From Thermocaproicibacter sp002410755 (GTDB taxonomy: Bacteria > Bacillota > Clostridia > Oscillospirales > Acutalibacteraceae): 64,000 nucleotides of DNA. The position numbers were made by a program, and so were the translations under genes. The notes under the pieces were generated by a model. That model saw only the letters and a list, made by a program, of their open reading frames with translations, was not told the DNA's origin and ran no database searches. The stretch covers positions 29,869 to 93,868 of the forward strand of contig DAITDU010000003.1 in the NCBI GenBank assembly GCA_036839715.1. The letters run 5' to 3'. Positions 50,084 through 59,472 of this stretch are shown piece after piece; position 1 is the stretch's first letter, and each line of letters starts with the position of its first letter.

Positions 50084-50278
50084 GAGATGTCCTCCTGATT
50101 ATATTTAATAAAAAATGAATGGGTATCAATCAATATTCGTAAACTGTTTTCAGCCCTGTCCCACAATAGGCTATTGTAAAAGTCAACTATTTCATGTAAA
50201 ATAATTAGAAACAGAAGCAGTCACATACCTATATATAATAGTACAAATTTAGTGCTATTTCAAGGGAGCTTTTCAAAT

Positions 50279-51466
50279 ATGACAGCCGCCGGAATTATTG
50301 CAGAATATAACCCAATGCACAATGGGCATCTTTATCTTATAAACCAGTTAAAAGGACTAGGTGCAGACTATATTGCTGTTGTAATGAGCGGAAATTTTGT
50401 CCAGCGTGGCGAAGCAGCTACACTATCTAAATGGGCAAGGACAAAGCAGGCACTTGCCAGTGGGGCGGATCTTGTATTGGAGCTTCCTCTCCCTTGGGCT
50501 TTGGCGGGAGCAGAGCATTTTGCTCTTGGCGGTGTTTCTATTCTTGATTCTCTTGGTGTCAATCTGCTTGGATTTGGCAGCGAATGCGGTAACCTTAAGC
50601 TCCTGCAGCAGGCTGGAAACGCCCTGTCATCTCCTCTCCTTCATGAAGAAATCCGTAAATTCCTTCAGAAGGGCATAACTTTTGCAGCGGCCAGACAGCA
50701 GGCTGTTGAAAACCTTTTTGGAAAAGATATGGCAGCCCTACTAAGTGAACCGAATAATATTTTAGGGATTGAGTATCTGAAAGCAATCGACAGCCTGAAA
50801 AGTAGCCTGCTTCCCTGTACAGTCCAACGCACTGGCTCATCTCATGGCGATGGCTTTCCTGCGGAAGGCGGAGCTTCCTCTTCAGCAGTGCGCAACATGT
50901 TCATGCAGGGAAAGGACGTTTCAGCTTATGTCCCCGCGAGCGCAAATAACATTTTATTAGAAGAAAAAAAAGCGGGGCATGCTCCGGCAAACCTACAGTA
51001 TTTAGAACGCGGTATTCTGGCAAAACTAAGGACAATGAGCCGCAAGGATTTTTCTCATTTGCCAGACCTTAGTGAAGGATTAGAAAACAGAGTTTATGCA
51101 GCTGCTCAAAAGGCCTGTTCTATTACTGAGCTTTATAAAATGGTTAAGACAAAACGCTATCCTCTTGCACGAATCCGAAGGATTGTGCTTTCTGCATTTC
51201 TTGGAATTGATACAGCCTACTGTCAGGGGACTCCCCCCTATCTTCGGATTCTCGGCATCGGGAACGGCGGCGAAAAAATTCTTCAGGCCGCAAAAACAAA
51301 ATCGCAACTCCCGATTATAGCAAAATATTCCGATACAGAAAAGCTTGATACCCAGGGAAAAAGAACCTTTGAACTTGAAAACCGAGCAGCTGATTTGTAC
51401 TCGCTTTGTATGCCAAAAGTTGAACCGTGCGGGACAGACCGTTCCCATAAAGTGATTGTTTTCTGA
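50279..51466 (+). CDS. tmcAL: tRNA(Met) cytidine acetate ligase TmcAL
   Basis: 395 residues, a nucleotidyltransferase-like fold: AGIIAEYNPMHNGHLYLI (H-x-G-H nucleotide site), VVMSGNFVQRGEAA, DLVLELPLPWALAGAEHFALG, GFGSECG, and a C-terminal helical half. It uses acetate and ATP to make N4-acetylcytidine at the wobble base of elongator tRNA-Met. The ATG at 50279 has GGGAG 10 bases upstream. Divergent from ackA, another acetate enzyme. Confidence 0.92.
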   Translation: MTAAGIIAEYNPMHNGHLYLINQLKGLGADYIAVVMSGNFVQRGEAATLSKWARTKQALASGADLVLELPLPWALAGAEHFALGGVSILDSLGVNLLGFGSECGNLKLLQQAGNALSSPLLHEEIRKFLQKGITFAAARQQAVENLFGKDMAALLSEPNNILGIEYLKAIDSLKSSLLPCTVQRTGSSHGDGFPAEGGASSSAVRNMFMQGKDVSAYVPASANNILLEEKKAGHAPANLQYLERGILAKLRTMSRKDFSHLPDLSEGLENRVYAAAQKACSITELYKMVKTKRYPLARIRRIVLSAFLGIDTAYCQGTPPYLRILGIGNGGEKILQAAKTKSQLPIIAKYSDTEKLDTQGKRTFELENRAADLYSLCMPKVEPCGTDRSHKVIVF

Positions 51467-51499
51467 CTGAGCCAGATTTTGAAGGGGTGTAATGGCACT

Positions 51500-52423
51500 T
51501 TGGAAGTCAAGGAAATTAATTATCAATGCTTTGGAAAATGTGTTAAAATTTCAAATGGTATTATTGATGCAATTGTTACAATTAATCTGGGGCCAAGAAT
51601 CGTTTTTTTCGGGCTTACTGGAGAAGAAAACATATTCTATGAGGATTCCAATCGTGCATACCGCATTACGACAGAAGTCCAGACAACAGGCAATGACACC
51701 ACTTTTTACTATTATGGCGGCCACAGGCTTTGGCTGAGCACAGAACGCTCGGCAAAAAGCGTTTTGCCCGATAACGAACCGGTCGTTTACAGTGTCCTCT
51801 CAGACAGCGTGCGTTTTATTCCTCCAAAACAAGATGCGTCGGCATTTCAGACTGGGATGGAGATTGTAATGGGAGAAGGTGCTGCGGACACTATGATTGT
51901 GCATACAGCGAAAAACTGCTCGAAGGAAGTACAAACCTGCGGCATTAGTGCAATTACTATGCTGTCAGGGGACGGCCTTTTGATATTGCCGCAAAATACG
52001 GAAGATGACATTACATTCCGACCAAACCGTTCCATTGTCCTTTGGCCCGGTACAGATATCCGTGATGAGAGGCTTCATTTGGGCAACAGATATCTTTCCG
52101 TCCGTCAGGAAACGGGATGCAGTAAACTACTGAAGGTTGGTTCAAACAATATTTTAGGATGGGCTGCTTTTGTGGGGAGAAAATATACTTTTTTAAAACG
52201 ATATGTGCATAATCCTCAGGCTGTGTACCCCGATTTTGGCAGTTCCTGTGAATTTAGCTTGCATCCAGACTTTGCTGAGATTCAGTCACTAAGCCCTGTT
52301 TATCGGGTTGAACCCGGCATGGGAATCAAGCACGTCGAAAATCTTTCAATTTTTCGGACTCATACTTGTGTTGACCCTGAAGATGAAGATGGTATTGAGC
52401 GATATATCAATAATTTAAACTAA
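51500..52423 (+). CDS. Hypothetical protein, DUF4380/aldose-epimerase-like beta-sandwich
   Basis: About 307 residues without membrane helices. The sequence is beta-rich, with NGIIDAIVTINLGPRIVFF near the start, GGHRLWLSTE near residue 80 and SCEFSLHPDFAEIQSLSP near the end, a pattern like galactose-mutarotase-fold proteins and DUF4380. A sugar-binding role is possible, not shown. The TTG at 51500 has GGGGTG 9 bases upstream. It follows tmcAL by 33 bp and ends at a terminator. Confidence 0.65.
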   Translation: MEVKEINYQCFGKCVKISNGIIDAIVTINLGPRIVFFGLTGEENIFYEDSNRAYRITTEVQTTGNDTTFYYYGGHRLWLSTERSAKSVLPDNEPVVYSVLSDSVRFIPPKQDASAFQTGMEIVMGEGAADTMIVHTAKNCSKEVQTCGISAITMLSGDGLLILPQNTEDDITFRPNRSIVLWPGTDIRDERLHLGNRYLSVRQETGCSKLLKVGSNNILGWAAFVGRKYTFLKRYVHNPQAVYPDFGSSCEFSLHPDFAEIQSLSPVYRVEPGMGIKHVENLSIFRTHTCVDPEDEDGIERYINNLN

Positions 52424-52491
52424 GAAAAATAGTATTGGCACGCGTCTCAAGACATACTGAAATGAGTGTTGGCCGATCACATTACTTTTAT

Positions 52492-52520
52492 AGGCCGCTT
52501 TAATCTGCGGCCTTTTTTTG
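52492..52520 (+). terminator. Terminator after DUF4380-like gene
   Basis: AGGCCGC and GCGGCCT pair around 8 bases, followed by TTTTTTTGTC. The remaining spacer to 52620 is AT-rich and holds no gene I recognise. Confidence 0.85.
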
Positions 52521-52620
52521 TCTTGAAATTTTTGCTACCCGTAAACGGATTAACGGCAATCGTTTTTTTTACAATCCACCGTGTCTACATAATATCCACG
52601 GTATCAAAAGCATTATCATG

Positions 52621-52660
52621 AAAAACGTCCTTACTCCGTCCAAAATCCGGAGCAAGGACG
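52621..52660 (-). terminator. Terminator of acn-icd-rex-lemA-DUF2207 operon
   Basis: On the minus strand CGTCCTTGCTCCG pairs with CGGAGTAAGGACG, with one mismatch, followed by TTTTTC. Confidence 0.8.
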
Positions 52661-52753
52661 CCTAATTTAAGCTATTTTACAATAGGACTTTTATTCCTTC
52701 GTTTGTTCATTTGGAGATAGCCAACAATCCAATTTTGCTGAGAATTTTTTATT

Positions 52754-54766
52754 TTAGCGAACACCGCCTCCGCCGCCGCCAAAGCCACCACCGCCACCGG
52801 AAAAGCTTCCTCCACCAAAGCCACCACCGCCAAAGCCACCATTACGCCCTGAAGATGAAGTAAGAGGATGAGCAAGACGAGTTGCAGCGTTTCCAATCTC
52901 ACCCATTGCATTGCCGAGCGCTGATCCAAAATCAAAGTTTGAAATATGCGGTCCACTTAAGGAATACATGCCAGGATTCCAGAAGAAATACGGTAAATAA
53001 CTGAATGCTGGATTTGACTCCCAATAAGCCGAATTACTAATTTGCGGGTAGACAAGCTTAAGTTGTTTACATACCTTTTGGGAAATTCCCATCATAGTAG
53101 CATAAACTAAATATTCTTCCCAGAGTGGGAGCTCCGGTACACTATATTCTGTCATTCGAGAAAATTCAAGCATATATTTTTTCAGTCCATACCATACAGC
53201 AAGCTCATATTCTCCTTTTTGGGTCAATTTCGGCTGGCTATGCCCGGCGATAATAAAAAGTATACCGCCAACAAGCAAGGAAAGTGGAAAATAAAGAAGC
53301 AGACTGTTGCTTGATCCACTTATACCAAATATAGCAAAGGACGCAAAGAACATAACAGTGCCAAGCCCCGTAAGAAAACCAAACAGCATTTTTTTTGCGG
53401 AGCGGAAATAGCCTCTATCAGCGATTTCCCGCTTTGAAGCTGAAAAGAAGCTTGATATTTGAGAATCTACTTCTTTATAATGCTTTTTCGCGTATTGTTT
53501 GAACTGCTTCATGGTAAAAGAGCCATCATAATCCTCTGAGACAGAAGCAAGTAATTCATAGAATATTTTTTCGCTGTCAGTCAGTGGCGTGGAAACTCTA
53601 TTTTCTGGTACAGACGTAAGGACGGAAACTGAAAATTGTTTCCCTGTACTATCAAAACGCAGATGCCCTTTTCGGGCTAGACTCAGCATAGTCGAGCTGA
53701 AAATCCGGTTTCTTTTTGTCTCTTCCCCGGCACCGCCGTAAAAATAGTAAAGATTCGCAATCCCTGCCGGACTGTTGCCTGAAGGAACATCGTGAGTATA
53801 TTCAGGTGCCTGCACTTTGAATTTTTTATTTTTTACTTTGACAATAGCAACAGCAGCAATACTAATAGCCAGAACAACAGCCGCAGAAATAACGTCAATA
53901 ACACCAAGACGGCGTTGACGTTCCTGCTCAGCTATCTTTTTTTTCTGGCTGTCCGTCGCCTCAGAATTTTCCTCTTTTTCAATAGAAGAAAGTACATTTT
54001 GAGTATGCTTCTGCGGCACAGATGCAAACATTTCCGTTGGAGTCAGCAGCCTAACTTCAACATAAGTTTCCTTTGGAATCTTTTCAACTGAAAAGTTAAT
54101 CTGACTTCCGGAACTGATTGTAAGATTCCCCACTGCATCGGAGTGAAGCCAAGCATGAAGGCTGTCTTTTTCTGCTTTAGCTGGCAGTTGAATAGTGCCT
54201 TTCATTGTTTCCACTGGCATACTGAAACTCTCAGGAAGGAATTTATAATAAAGCTCTGCCGCATCTCCATAAACCTGGATAAGATTTTGAATTGTATAAG
54301 AAATTCGGAATGTGCGGGTGCCTTTCCTAATGCCAGGCATAAACCAGCCAATCTCTGTTCCATCTGATGTTTTGTGAATATAGCACTGTTTAGCAAGACT
54401 TTCATCTGAAACGGCTTCTGGATCGATATCTCCTGCAAAAGTATACTGAGTGCCAAGGTCTTCATCATAAACTGTAAAGCTTGAAATAGAACCAGCCGGA
54501 GCAGCACCATTTTGAAACGTACGGTAAAAATTGCGGTATAGCTTGCCACGGTCATTGAGCTGCACTTGCCAGGTTTCAGTTATTTTCATATCCCCATTGC
54601 TGGAAAGGGCCGCATCAGCAGTAAGGAATTTCATAACTTGTTTCGAGCCACTTGTAAAATCAAGAGACCAGCCGCCGAGAAAAATTAGTGTAACGGACAC
54701 AGCAGCAACAGCTAAAAAAACAGAGAACAGTTTTCGGACAAAATGTTTCCGCATGTTTTTCTCCAT
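52754..54766 (-). CDS. DUF2207 membrane protein with glycine-rich tail
   Basis: 670 residues: a signal/membrane helix (about 12-32), an external beta-rich DUF2207 domain (about 40-265), a helix (about 290-310), a cytosolic part, two helices (about 465-510), and a C-terminal stretch of about 30 residues made of Gly, Phe and Ser (GGFGGGGFGGG repeats). Such proteins commonly pair with LemA, as here, 16 bp downstream. Function unknown; a link to envelope stress has been suggested. Confidence 0.85.
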   Translation of the reverse strand: MEKNMRKHFVRKLFSVFLAVAAVSVTLIFLGGWSLDFTSGSKQVMKFLTADAALSSNGDMKITETWQVQLNDRGKLYRNFYRTFQNGAAPAGSISSFTVYDEDLGTQYTFAGDIDPEAVSDESLAKQCYIHKTSDGTEIGWFMPGIRKGTRTFRISYTIQNLIQVYGDAAELYYKFLPESFSMPVETMKGTIQLPAKAEKDSLHAWLHSDAVGNLTISSGSQINFSVEKIPKETYVEVRLLTPTEMFASVPQKHTQNVLSSIEKEENSEATDSQKKKIAEQERQRRLGVIDVISAAVVLAISIAAVAIVKVKNKKFKVQAPEYTHDVPSGNSPAGIANLYYFYGGAGEETKRNRIFSSTMLSLARKGHLRFDSTGKQFSVSVLTSVPENRVSTPLTDSEKIFYELLASVSEDYDGSFTMKQFKQYAKKHYKEVDSQISSFFSASKREIADRGYFRSAKKMLFGFLTGLGTVMFFASFAIFGISGSSNSLLLYFPLSLLVGGILFIIAGHSQPKLTQKGEYELAVWYGLKKYMLEFSRMTEYSVPELPLWEEYLVYATMMGISQKVCKQLKLVYPQISNSAYWESNPAFSYLPYFFWNPGMYSLSGPHISNFDFGSALGNAMGEIGNAATRLAHPLTSSSGRNGGFGGGGFGGGSFSGGGGGFGGGGGGVR

Positions 54767-54782
54767 ATAGCTTGAATTTTGA

Positions 54783-55340
54783 CTAAAATTTCACTTCTGG
54801 AACAGATTTATCAGCTTCAGGAATTTCAAAATACTGTTTCCGTTCAAAGTGAAAAATTGATGCAACAATATTAGTGGGAAAATGCATGACCGATTCATTG
54901 TACTTCATTGCGGTATCATTATAGAACTGGCGGGAAACTGCAATTTTATCTTCGATATTCTGAAGTTGATTCTGCAAAGTCAGGAAATGCTGATCGGCCT
55001 TAAGAGCCGGATATTGCTCTGCCGTAGCAAACAGATTGGTAATCGCAGTAGAAAGCTTTGCATTGCTCGACATAGCTTCCGCCGGTGTCTTGGATGACAT
55101 AGCTTCGGAACGATATTTTGTCACGTCCGTCAAGACAGCCTGCTCATGAGCAGCGTAGCCTTTTACTGTGGATACAAGATTTGGAATCAGGTCAAAGCGC
55201 TTTTTTAACTGTACATCAATCTGAGCCCAGCTGTTATCCACACGGACAGATCCGGAAATGAGTCTGTTATAAGACGCTACAAACCAAATAACCAGGATAA
55301 GGATTACAGCAATAATAATAACCCATGAAATCCAGTTCAT
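54783..55340 (-). CDS. lemA: LemA family protein
   Basis: 185 residues. An N-terminal membrane helix (about 4-25) then the LemA helical bundle: YNRLISGSVRVDNSWAQIDVQLKKR in part, FDLIPNLVSTVKGYAAHE, and NDTAMKYNESVMHFPTNIVA. The ATG at 55340 has AAGGGGG upstream and overlaps the rex stop by 4 bp. Function unknown; the DUF2207 partner follows. Confidence 0.93.
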   Translation of the reverse strand: MNWISWVIIIAVILILVIWFVASYNRLISGSVRVDNSWAQIDVQLKKRFDLIPNLVSTVKGYAAHEQAVLTDVTKYRSEAMSSKTPAEAMSSNAKLSTAITNLFATAEQYPALKADQHFLTLQNQLQNIEDKIAVSRQFYNDTAMKYNESVMHFPTNIVASIFHFERKQYFEIPEADKSVPEVKF

Positions 55341-56023
55341 TTTGTATCCCCCTTTAGTTTCTCTTTGTCCTTTACTACCGGCTTTTTGGTGCTTGGATTT
55401 GAAATGCGGTAGCAAAGGGTCATAAGGTTATCATTTAGGTGGACATTCTCAACGACTGTATCCGGATACTGAAGTGCAATATCATAGTGGCTGAAATTCC
55501 AGAAATTGCGGATGCCAAGTTGGTAAAGAGTTTTGCTGAGATGTTCAGCAGAACTCCGGGGTACACAGAAGACAGCCATAACCGGAGATTCCCTGTGACA
55601 AAAATCTACGACTTCGGAAACATTACGGACGGTAAGGCCACCGATCTCGGAACCAATTTTTTTAGGGTCACAGTCAAAAACGCCAATCAAGCGGAATCCT
55701 TCTGACTCGAATGACATATGGTTAGCAATCGCGCGCCCTAAATTGCCTGCTCCAAACAAGATAGATTTATATCCGCTGGAAAGGCCGATAATTTTTCCAA
55801 TTTCGTCACACAACTGGCTGACGATATAGCCATAACCCTGCTGGCCGAATCCCCCGAAACAGTTTAAATCCTGACGGATTTGGGAAGCAGTAAGTCCTAA
55901 TTTCTGCGAAAGTTCCGTTGAGGAAATACGTGTGACACCTTTTTCTTTTAAATGGTGCAAAAAGCGATAATAGCGCGGAAGCCTCCTGATTACGGACATG
56001 GATATATTTTCATGCCTTGGCAT
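55337..56023 (-). CDS. rex: Redox-sensing transcriptional repressor Rex
   Basis: 228 residues: a winged helix (about 10-80, SSTELSQKLGLTASQIRQDLNCFG) and a Rossmann domain with GAGNLGRAIANH for NAD(H), then the domain-swapped C-terminal helix. Rex represses fermentation and respiration genes when NADH/NAD+ is low. It sits 21 bp after icd and is coupled to lemA. I found no clear TTGTTAAnnnnTTAACAA site in the window. Confidence 0.95.
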   Translation of the reverse strand: MPRHENISMSVIRRLPRYYRFLHHLKEKGVTRISSTELSQKLGLTASQIRQDLNCFGGFGQQGYGYIVSQLCDEIGKIIGLSSGYKSILFGAGNLGRAIANHMSFESEGFRLIGVFDCDPKKIGSEIGGLTVRNVSEVVDFCHRESPVMAVFCVPRSSAEHLSKTLYQLGIRNFWNFSHYDIALQYPDTVVENVHLNDNLMTLCYRISNPSTKKPVVKDKEKLKGDTK

Positions 56024-56044
56024 TGTAGCTACCTCCCGAGAAAA

Positions 56045-57259
56045 TCAGCCTGCGTGATGCTGTAGATTCTCATTTACCTTTCTTAAAAATGTTTCCATAT
56101 CGACGGTCTCCTTTTTTGGAAGGGATGAAATCCGCGAGAGATCCCCTGTCATTACGCCGCTTTCAATGGTATATATGGAAGCCTGCTCCAGCTTTTCAGC
56201 GAATGTAGAAACTTCCGGTGTCCCGTCAAGCTCCCCACGCTTCTTCAGCGCGCCGGTCCATGCAAAAAGCGTCGCCATTGAATTCGTTGATGTTTTTTCA
56301 CCTTTTAAATATCGATAGTAATGGCGCTGCACTGTGCCATGTGCGGCTTCATACTCATAATATCCGTCTGGAGAGACTAATACGCTTGTCATCATGGCAA
56401 GGCTTCCAAATGCCGTTGCAACCATATCACTCATTACATCGCCATCGTAGTTTTTGCAGGCCCAAATAAAACCGCCATCCGAACGAACCACACGGGCAAC
56501 AGCATCGTCAATCAGCGTATAGAAATAGCGAATCCCGGCATCTTCGAATGGCTTTTTATAACAGGATTCGTACATTTCCTGAAATATATCCTTAAAACGT
56601 CTGTCATAAATTTTGGAAATCGTGTCTTTTGTTGAAAACCATAAGTCTTCTTTCCGCTCAAGAGCATACTGAAAGCAGGACTTCGCAAAGTCTCTAATAC
56701 TTTTGTCAAGATTGTGCTGGCCCTGAATCACACCCGGGGTATCAAAGTTATGGATCAGAATACAGTTTTTAGTACCATCCGGACAGGTAACAACAAGTTC
56801 GGCTTTGGAACCTGCGGAAACATTCATTTCAACGCTGCGGTAAATATCGCCGTAAGCATGTCGAGCGATTGTAATTGGCTTTTTCCAGTTTGGAAGCAGC
56901 GGTGTTATACCTTTCACAACAATCGGTGTACGGAAAACAGTACCGCCAAGGATGGCACGGATTGTTCCATTTGGAGACTTCCACATTTTTTTCAGATGAT
57001 ATTCCTGCACACGATCCGCATTCGGCGTAATAGTAGCACACTTTACGCCGACACCATATTTCTTGATTGCTTCAGCCGCTTCAGAAGTAACGCTGTCATC
57101 TGTTACATCGCGGTTTTTCAGACCAAGATCATAATAGACTGTCTTTAAATTAATATATGGCTCCAATAAGATTTTCTTGACTTGTTTCCAGATGATTCTG
57201 GTCATTTCATCACCGTCCATTTCAACGAGCGGTGTTTTCATTTGAATTTTGCCTGCCAT
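56045..57259 (-). CDS. icd: NADP-dependent isocitrate dehydrogenase (eukaryotic-like type)
   Basis: 404 residues. Substrate-binding SPNGTIRAILGGTVFR, catalytic YFYTLIDDAVARVV, metal-binding Asp in NYDGDVMSDMVA, and the cofactor region EAAHGTVQRHYYRYLKGEKTS, resembling NADP-using IDH1/IDH2-type enzymes rather than E. coli Icd. It makes 2-oxoglutarate and NADPH. Between acn and rex. Confidence 0.94.
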   Translation of the reverse strand: MAGKIQMKTPLVEMDGDEMTRIIWKQVKKILLEPYINLKTVYYDLGLKNRDVTDDSVTSEAAEAIKKYGVGVKCATITPNADRVQEYHLKKMWKSPNGTIRAILGGTVFRTPIVVKGITPLLPNWKKPITIARHAYGDIYRSVEMNVSAGSKAELVVTCPDGTKNCILIHNFDTPGVIQGQHNLDKSIRDFAKSCFQYALERKEDLWFSTKDTISKIYDRRFKDIFQEMYESCYKKPFEDAGIRYFYTLIDDAVARVVRSDGGFIWACKNYDGDVMSDMVATAFGSLAMMTSVLVSPDGYYEYEAAHGTVQRHYYRYLKGEKTSTNSMATLFAWTGALKKRGELDGTPEVSTFAEKLEQASIYTIESGVMTGDLSRISSLPKKETVDMETFLRKVNENLQHHAG

Positions 57260-57280
57260 TTTTGTTCCCCCATTAATCTT

Positions 57281-59212
57281 TTAATGTTTGTCCCGTGTAC
57301 TGTTCAGCAATCCCCCCGCAAGCAAAATTTTCCTTTGGCGTTCTGTCAGAACTGCCATTCCTTCAAATTCTGTGTGCTTGGTACAGTTCCGCACAATAAT
57401 CTTTCCTCCAGTTTCCACTGCACGACGGATATCTGGGAGTTCCAGTTCATCCATCTGGTCAAGTTTGTCATAGTCGGATTCATCAGCAAAGACAAGGGGT
57501 AGAATACCGGCATTAATAAGGTTTGCACGGTGAATACGGGCAAAGCTCTTGGCAAGGACTACTTTAATTCCCAGATAAAGCGGAACAAGGGCAGCATGTT
57601 CTCTTGAAGAACCTTGACCATAATTGGAACCCCCGACAATGATGCCTTCAACATATTTTTTGCAACGCTCCGGAAATGCCTTATCGCAGACAGCAAAACA
57701 GAACTGTGACATATAGGGAATGTTGGAACGAAATGGAAGAATTTTAGAGCCAGCCGGCATAATGTGGTCAGTTGTAATATTATCGCCGACCTTGAGAAGT
57801 ACCCTGGCACGAATATTTTCCGGAAGCGGAGATGTCTTTGGAAATCCTTTGATATTTGGTCCACGAATAATCCTGACACTTTCCGCCTCTTCCGGAGATG
57901 CAGGAGGCACAATCATATTATCATTAATATTGAAACGTGCCGGCATGGGAATTGGGACTTCTTTACCCAGTATCCGTGGATCAGTCAGCACACCGGAAAT
58001 TGCCGATGCTGCTGCAGTTTCTGGACTGACCAGATAAATCTTGGCATTGGCAGTACCGGAACGTCCAAGAAAGTTGCGGTTAAAAGTACGAAGTGAAATG
58101 CCTGCAGAATTTGGAGACTGTCCCATCCCAATGCACGGACCGCAGGCACATTCCAAAATTCTGGCACCGGCATCAATTAAGTACGAAAGAGCGCCATTCT
58201 CAGCTAGCATCCGGTAGACCTGTTTAGAGCCTGGAGAAATTGTAAGGCTCACACCCGGATTTATAGTCTTTCCTTTTAAAATAGAAGCTACCCGCATCAT
58301 GTCGCGGTAAGAGGAGTTTGTGCAAGAACCAATACATACCTGGTCGACAGGAATTGGACCAATCTCTCCAACAGGACGGACTGCATCAGGACTGTTTGGG
58401 CAGGCTGCAAGAGGCTGAAGGCGTGACAGGTCGATTTCAATTTTTTCATCATAGTGGGCATCCGCATCTGGCTGAAGTTCTACCCAGTCGGATTCTCGGC
58501 CCTGTGCTCTTAAAAACTCACGGGTGATTTCATCGGAAGGAAAAATAGACGTTGTAGCTCCGAGTTCTGCACCCATATTGGTAATTGTGGCGCGTTCCGG
58601 CACAGAAAGGCTTTTAACACCTTCCCCACCATATTCGACAATTTTTCCCACACCGCCTTTTACCGTAAGCAGGCGAAGAACTTCAAGAATAACATCTTTT
58701 GCGCTGACCCACGATGGTAGTTTACCGGAAAGTTCCACCCGGATAATACGCGGCATGGTAATGTAATACGGACCGCCCGCCATTGCCACAGCAACATCAA
58801 GGCCGCCTGCACCCAAAGCCAGCATTCCAAGGCCACCGCCTGTTGGAGTATGGCTGTCTGAGCCAAGCAGAGTCTTTCCTGGTATGCCGAACCGCTCCAG
58901 ATGTACTTGGTGACAAATACCGTTTCCCGGACGTGAAAACCAGATGCCATGCTTTTTAGCTTCAGACTGGATAAACCGATGGTCATCGGCATTCTCAAAC
59001 CCGGTCTGAAGGGTATTGTGGTCAACATAAGCTACAGAAAGCTCTGTCTTGACACGCGGCACATCCATTGCCTCAAATTCGATATATGCCATTGTTCCTG
59101 TGGCATCCTGCGTCAAGGTCTGGTCAATCTTAAGTCCAATTTCTTTTCCAACCTGCATCTCGCCACTGGTGAGATGCTTTGCAATGATCTTCTGTGAAAG
59201 AGTATAACCCAT
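57281..59212 (-). CDS. acn: Aconitate hydratase (short clostridial type)
   Basis: 643 residues, shorter than AcnA (about 890) and typical of clostridial/mitochondrial-like aconitases with homoaconitase affinity. The [4Fe-4S] cysteines lie in CIGSCTNSS and CACGPCIGMGQ. The C-terminal swivel domain has GGSNYGQGSSREHAAL. It converts citrate to isocitrate for the Icd encoded 21 bp downstream. First gene of a five-gene operon. Confidence 0.94.
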   Translation of the reverse strand: MGYTLSQKIIAKHLTSGEMQVGKEIGLKIDQTLTQDATGTMAYIEFEAMDVPRVKTELSVAYVDHNTLQTGFENADDHRFIQSEAKKHGIWFSRPGNGICHQVHLERFGIPGKTLLGSDSHTPTGGGLGMLALGAGGLDVAVAMAGGPYYITMPRIIRVELSGKLPSWVSAKDVILEVLRLLTVKGGVGKIVEYGGEGVKSLSVPERATITNMGAELGATTSIFPSDEITREFLRAQGRESDWVELQPDADAHYDEKIEIDLSRLQPLAACPNSPDAVRPVGEIGPIPVDQVCIGSCTNSSYRDMMRVASILKGKTINPGVSLTISPGSKQVYRMLAENGALSYLIDAGARILECACGPCIGMGQSPNSAGISLRTFNRNFLGRSGTANAKIYLVSPETAAASAISGVLTDPRILGKEVPIPMPARFNINDNMIVPPASPEEAESVRIIRGPNIKGFPKTSPLPENIRARVLLKVGDNITTDHIMPAGSKILPFRSNIPYMSQFCFAVCDKAFPERCKKYVEGIIVGGSNYGQGSSREHAALVPLYLGIKVVLAKSFARIHRANLINAGILPLVFADESDYDKLDQMDELELPDIRRAVETGGKIIVRNCTKHTEFEGMAVLTERQRKILLAGGLLNSTRDKH

Positions 59213-59275
59213 CTTAGCTTCAACTCCTACTGCTTTAAAGTAGTACCGAATTTGTATATAATACTCAATTATGTA

Positions 59276-59304
59276 ATTATGTAATAAAATCAGTGGATTG
59301 TCAA
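59276..59304 (-). promoter_or_regulatory. Sigma-A promoter of the acn operon
   Basis: On the minus strand TTGACA (59304-59299), a 17-base spacer and CATAAT (59281-59276). Immediately downstream ATTACATA is directly repeated, covering the start region, and could bind a regulator. Confidence 0.65.
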
Positions 59305-59353
59305 TGCCTTAACATAGCATGTGAGAATATTTCCTTTGTGTTACGTTAATTTC

Positions 59354-59382
59354 TTGATGATTCGCAGACCAGATGATATAAT
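59354..59382 (+). promoter_or_regulatory. Promoter of tepA-ftsK
   Basis: TTGATG (59354-59359), a 17-base spacer and TATAAT (59377-59382) with an extended TGA before it. Confidence 0.75.
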
Positions 59383-59434
59383 AATAAGTAATGTTTCAGA
59401 AATATTTGCCTGCTTCGCCATGTATGATAGCATT

Positions 59435-59464
59435 CTCCCATTGGAAGACTAAGATCAATGGGAG
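59435..59464 (+). promoter_or_regulatory. Hairpin hiding the tepA ribosome binding site
   Basis: CTCCCATTG (59435-59443) pairs perfectly with CAATGGGAG (59456-59464) over a 12-base loop. The 3' arm contains most of the GGGAGG ribosome binding site (59460-59465) of tepA. No T tract follows, so translational control is more likely than termination. Confidence 0.5.
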
Positions 59465-59472
59465 GCAAAAAT

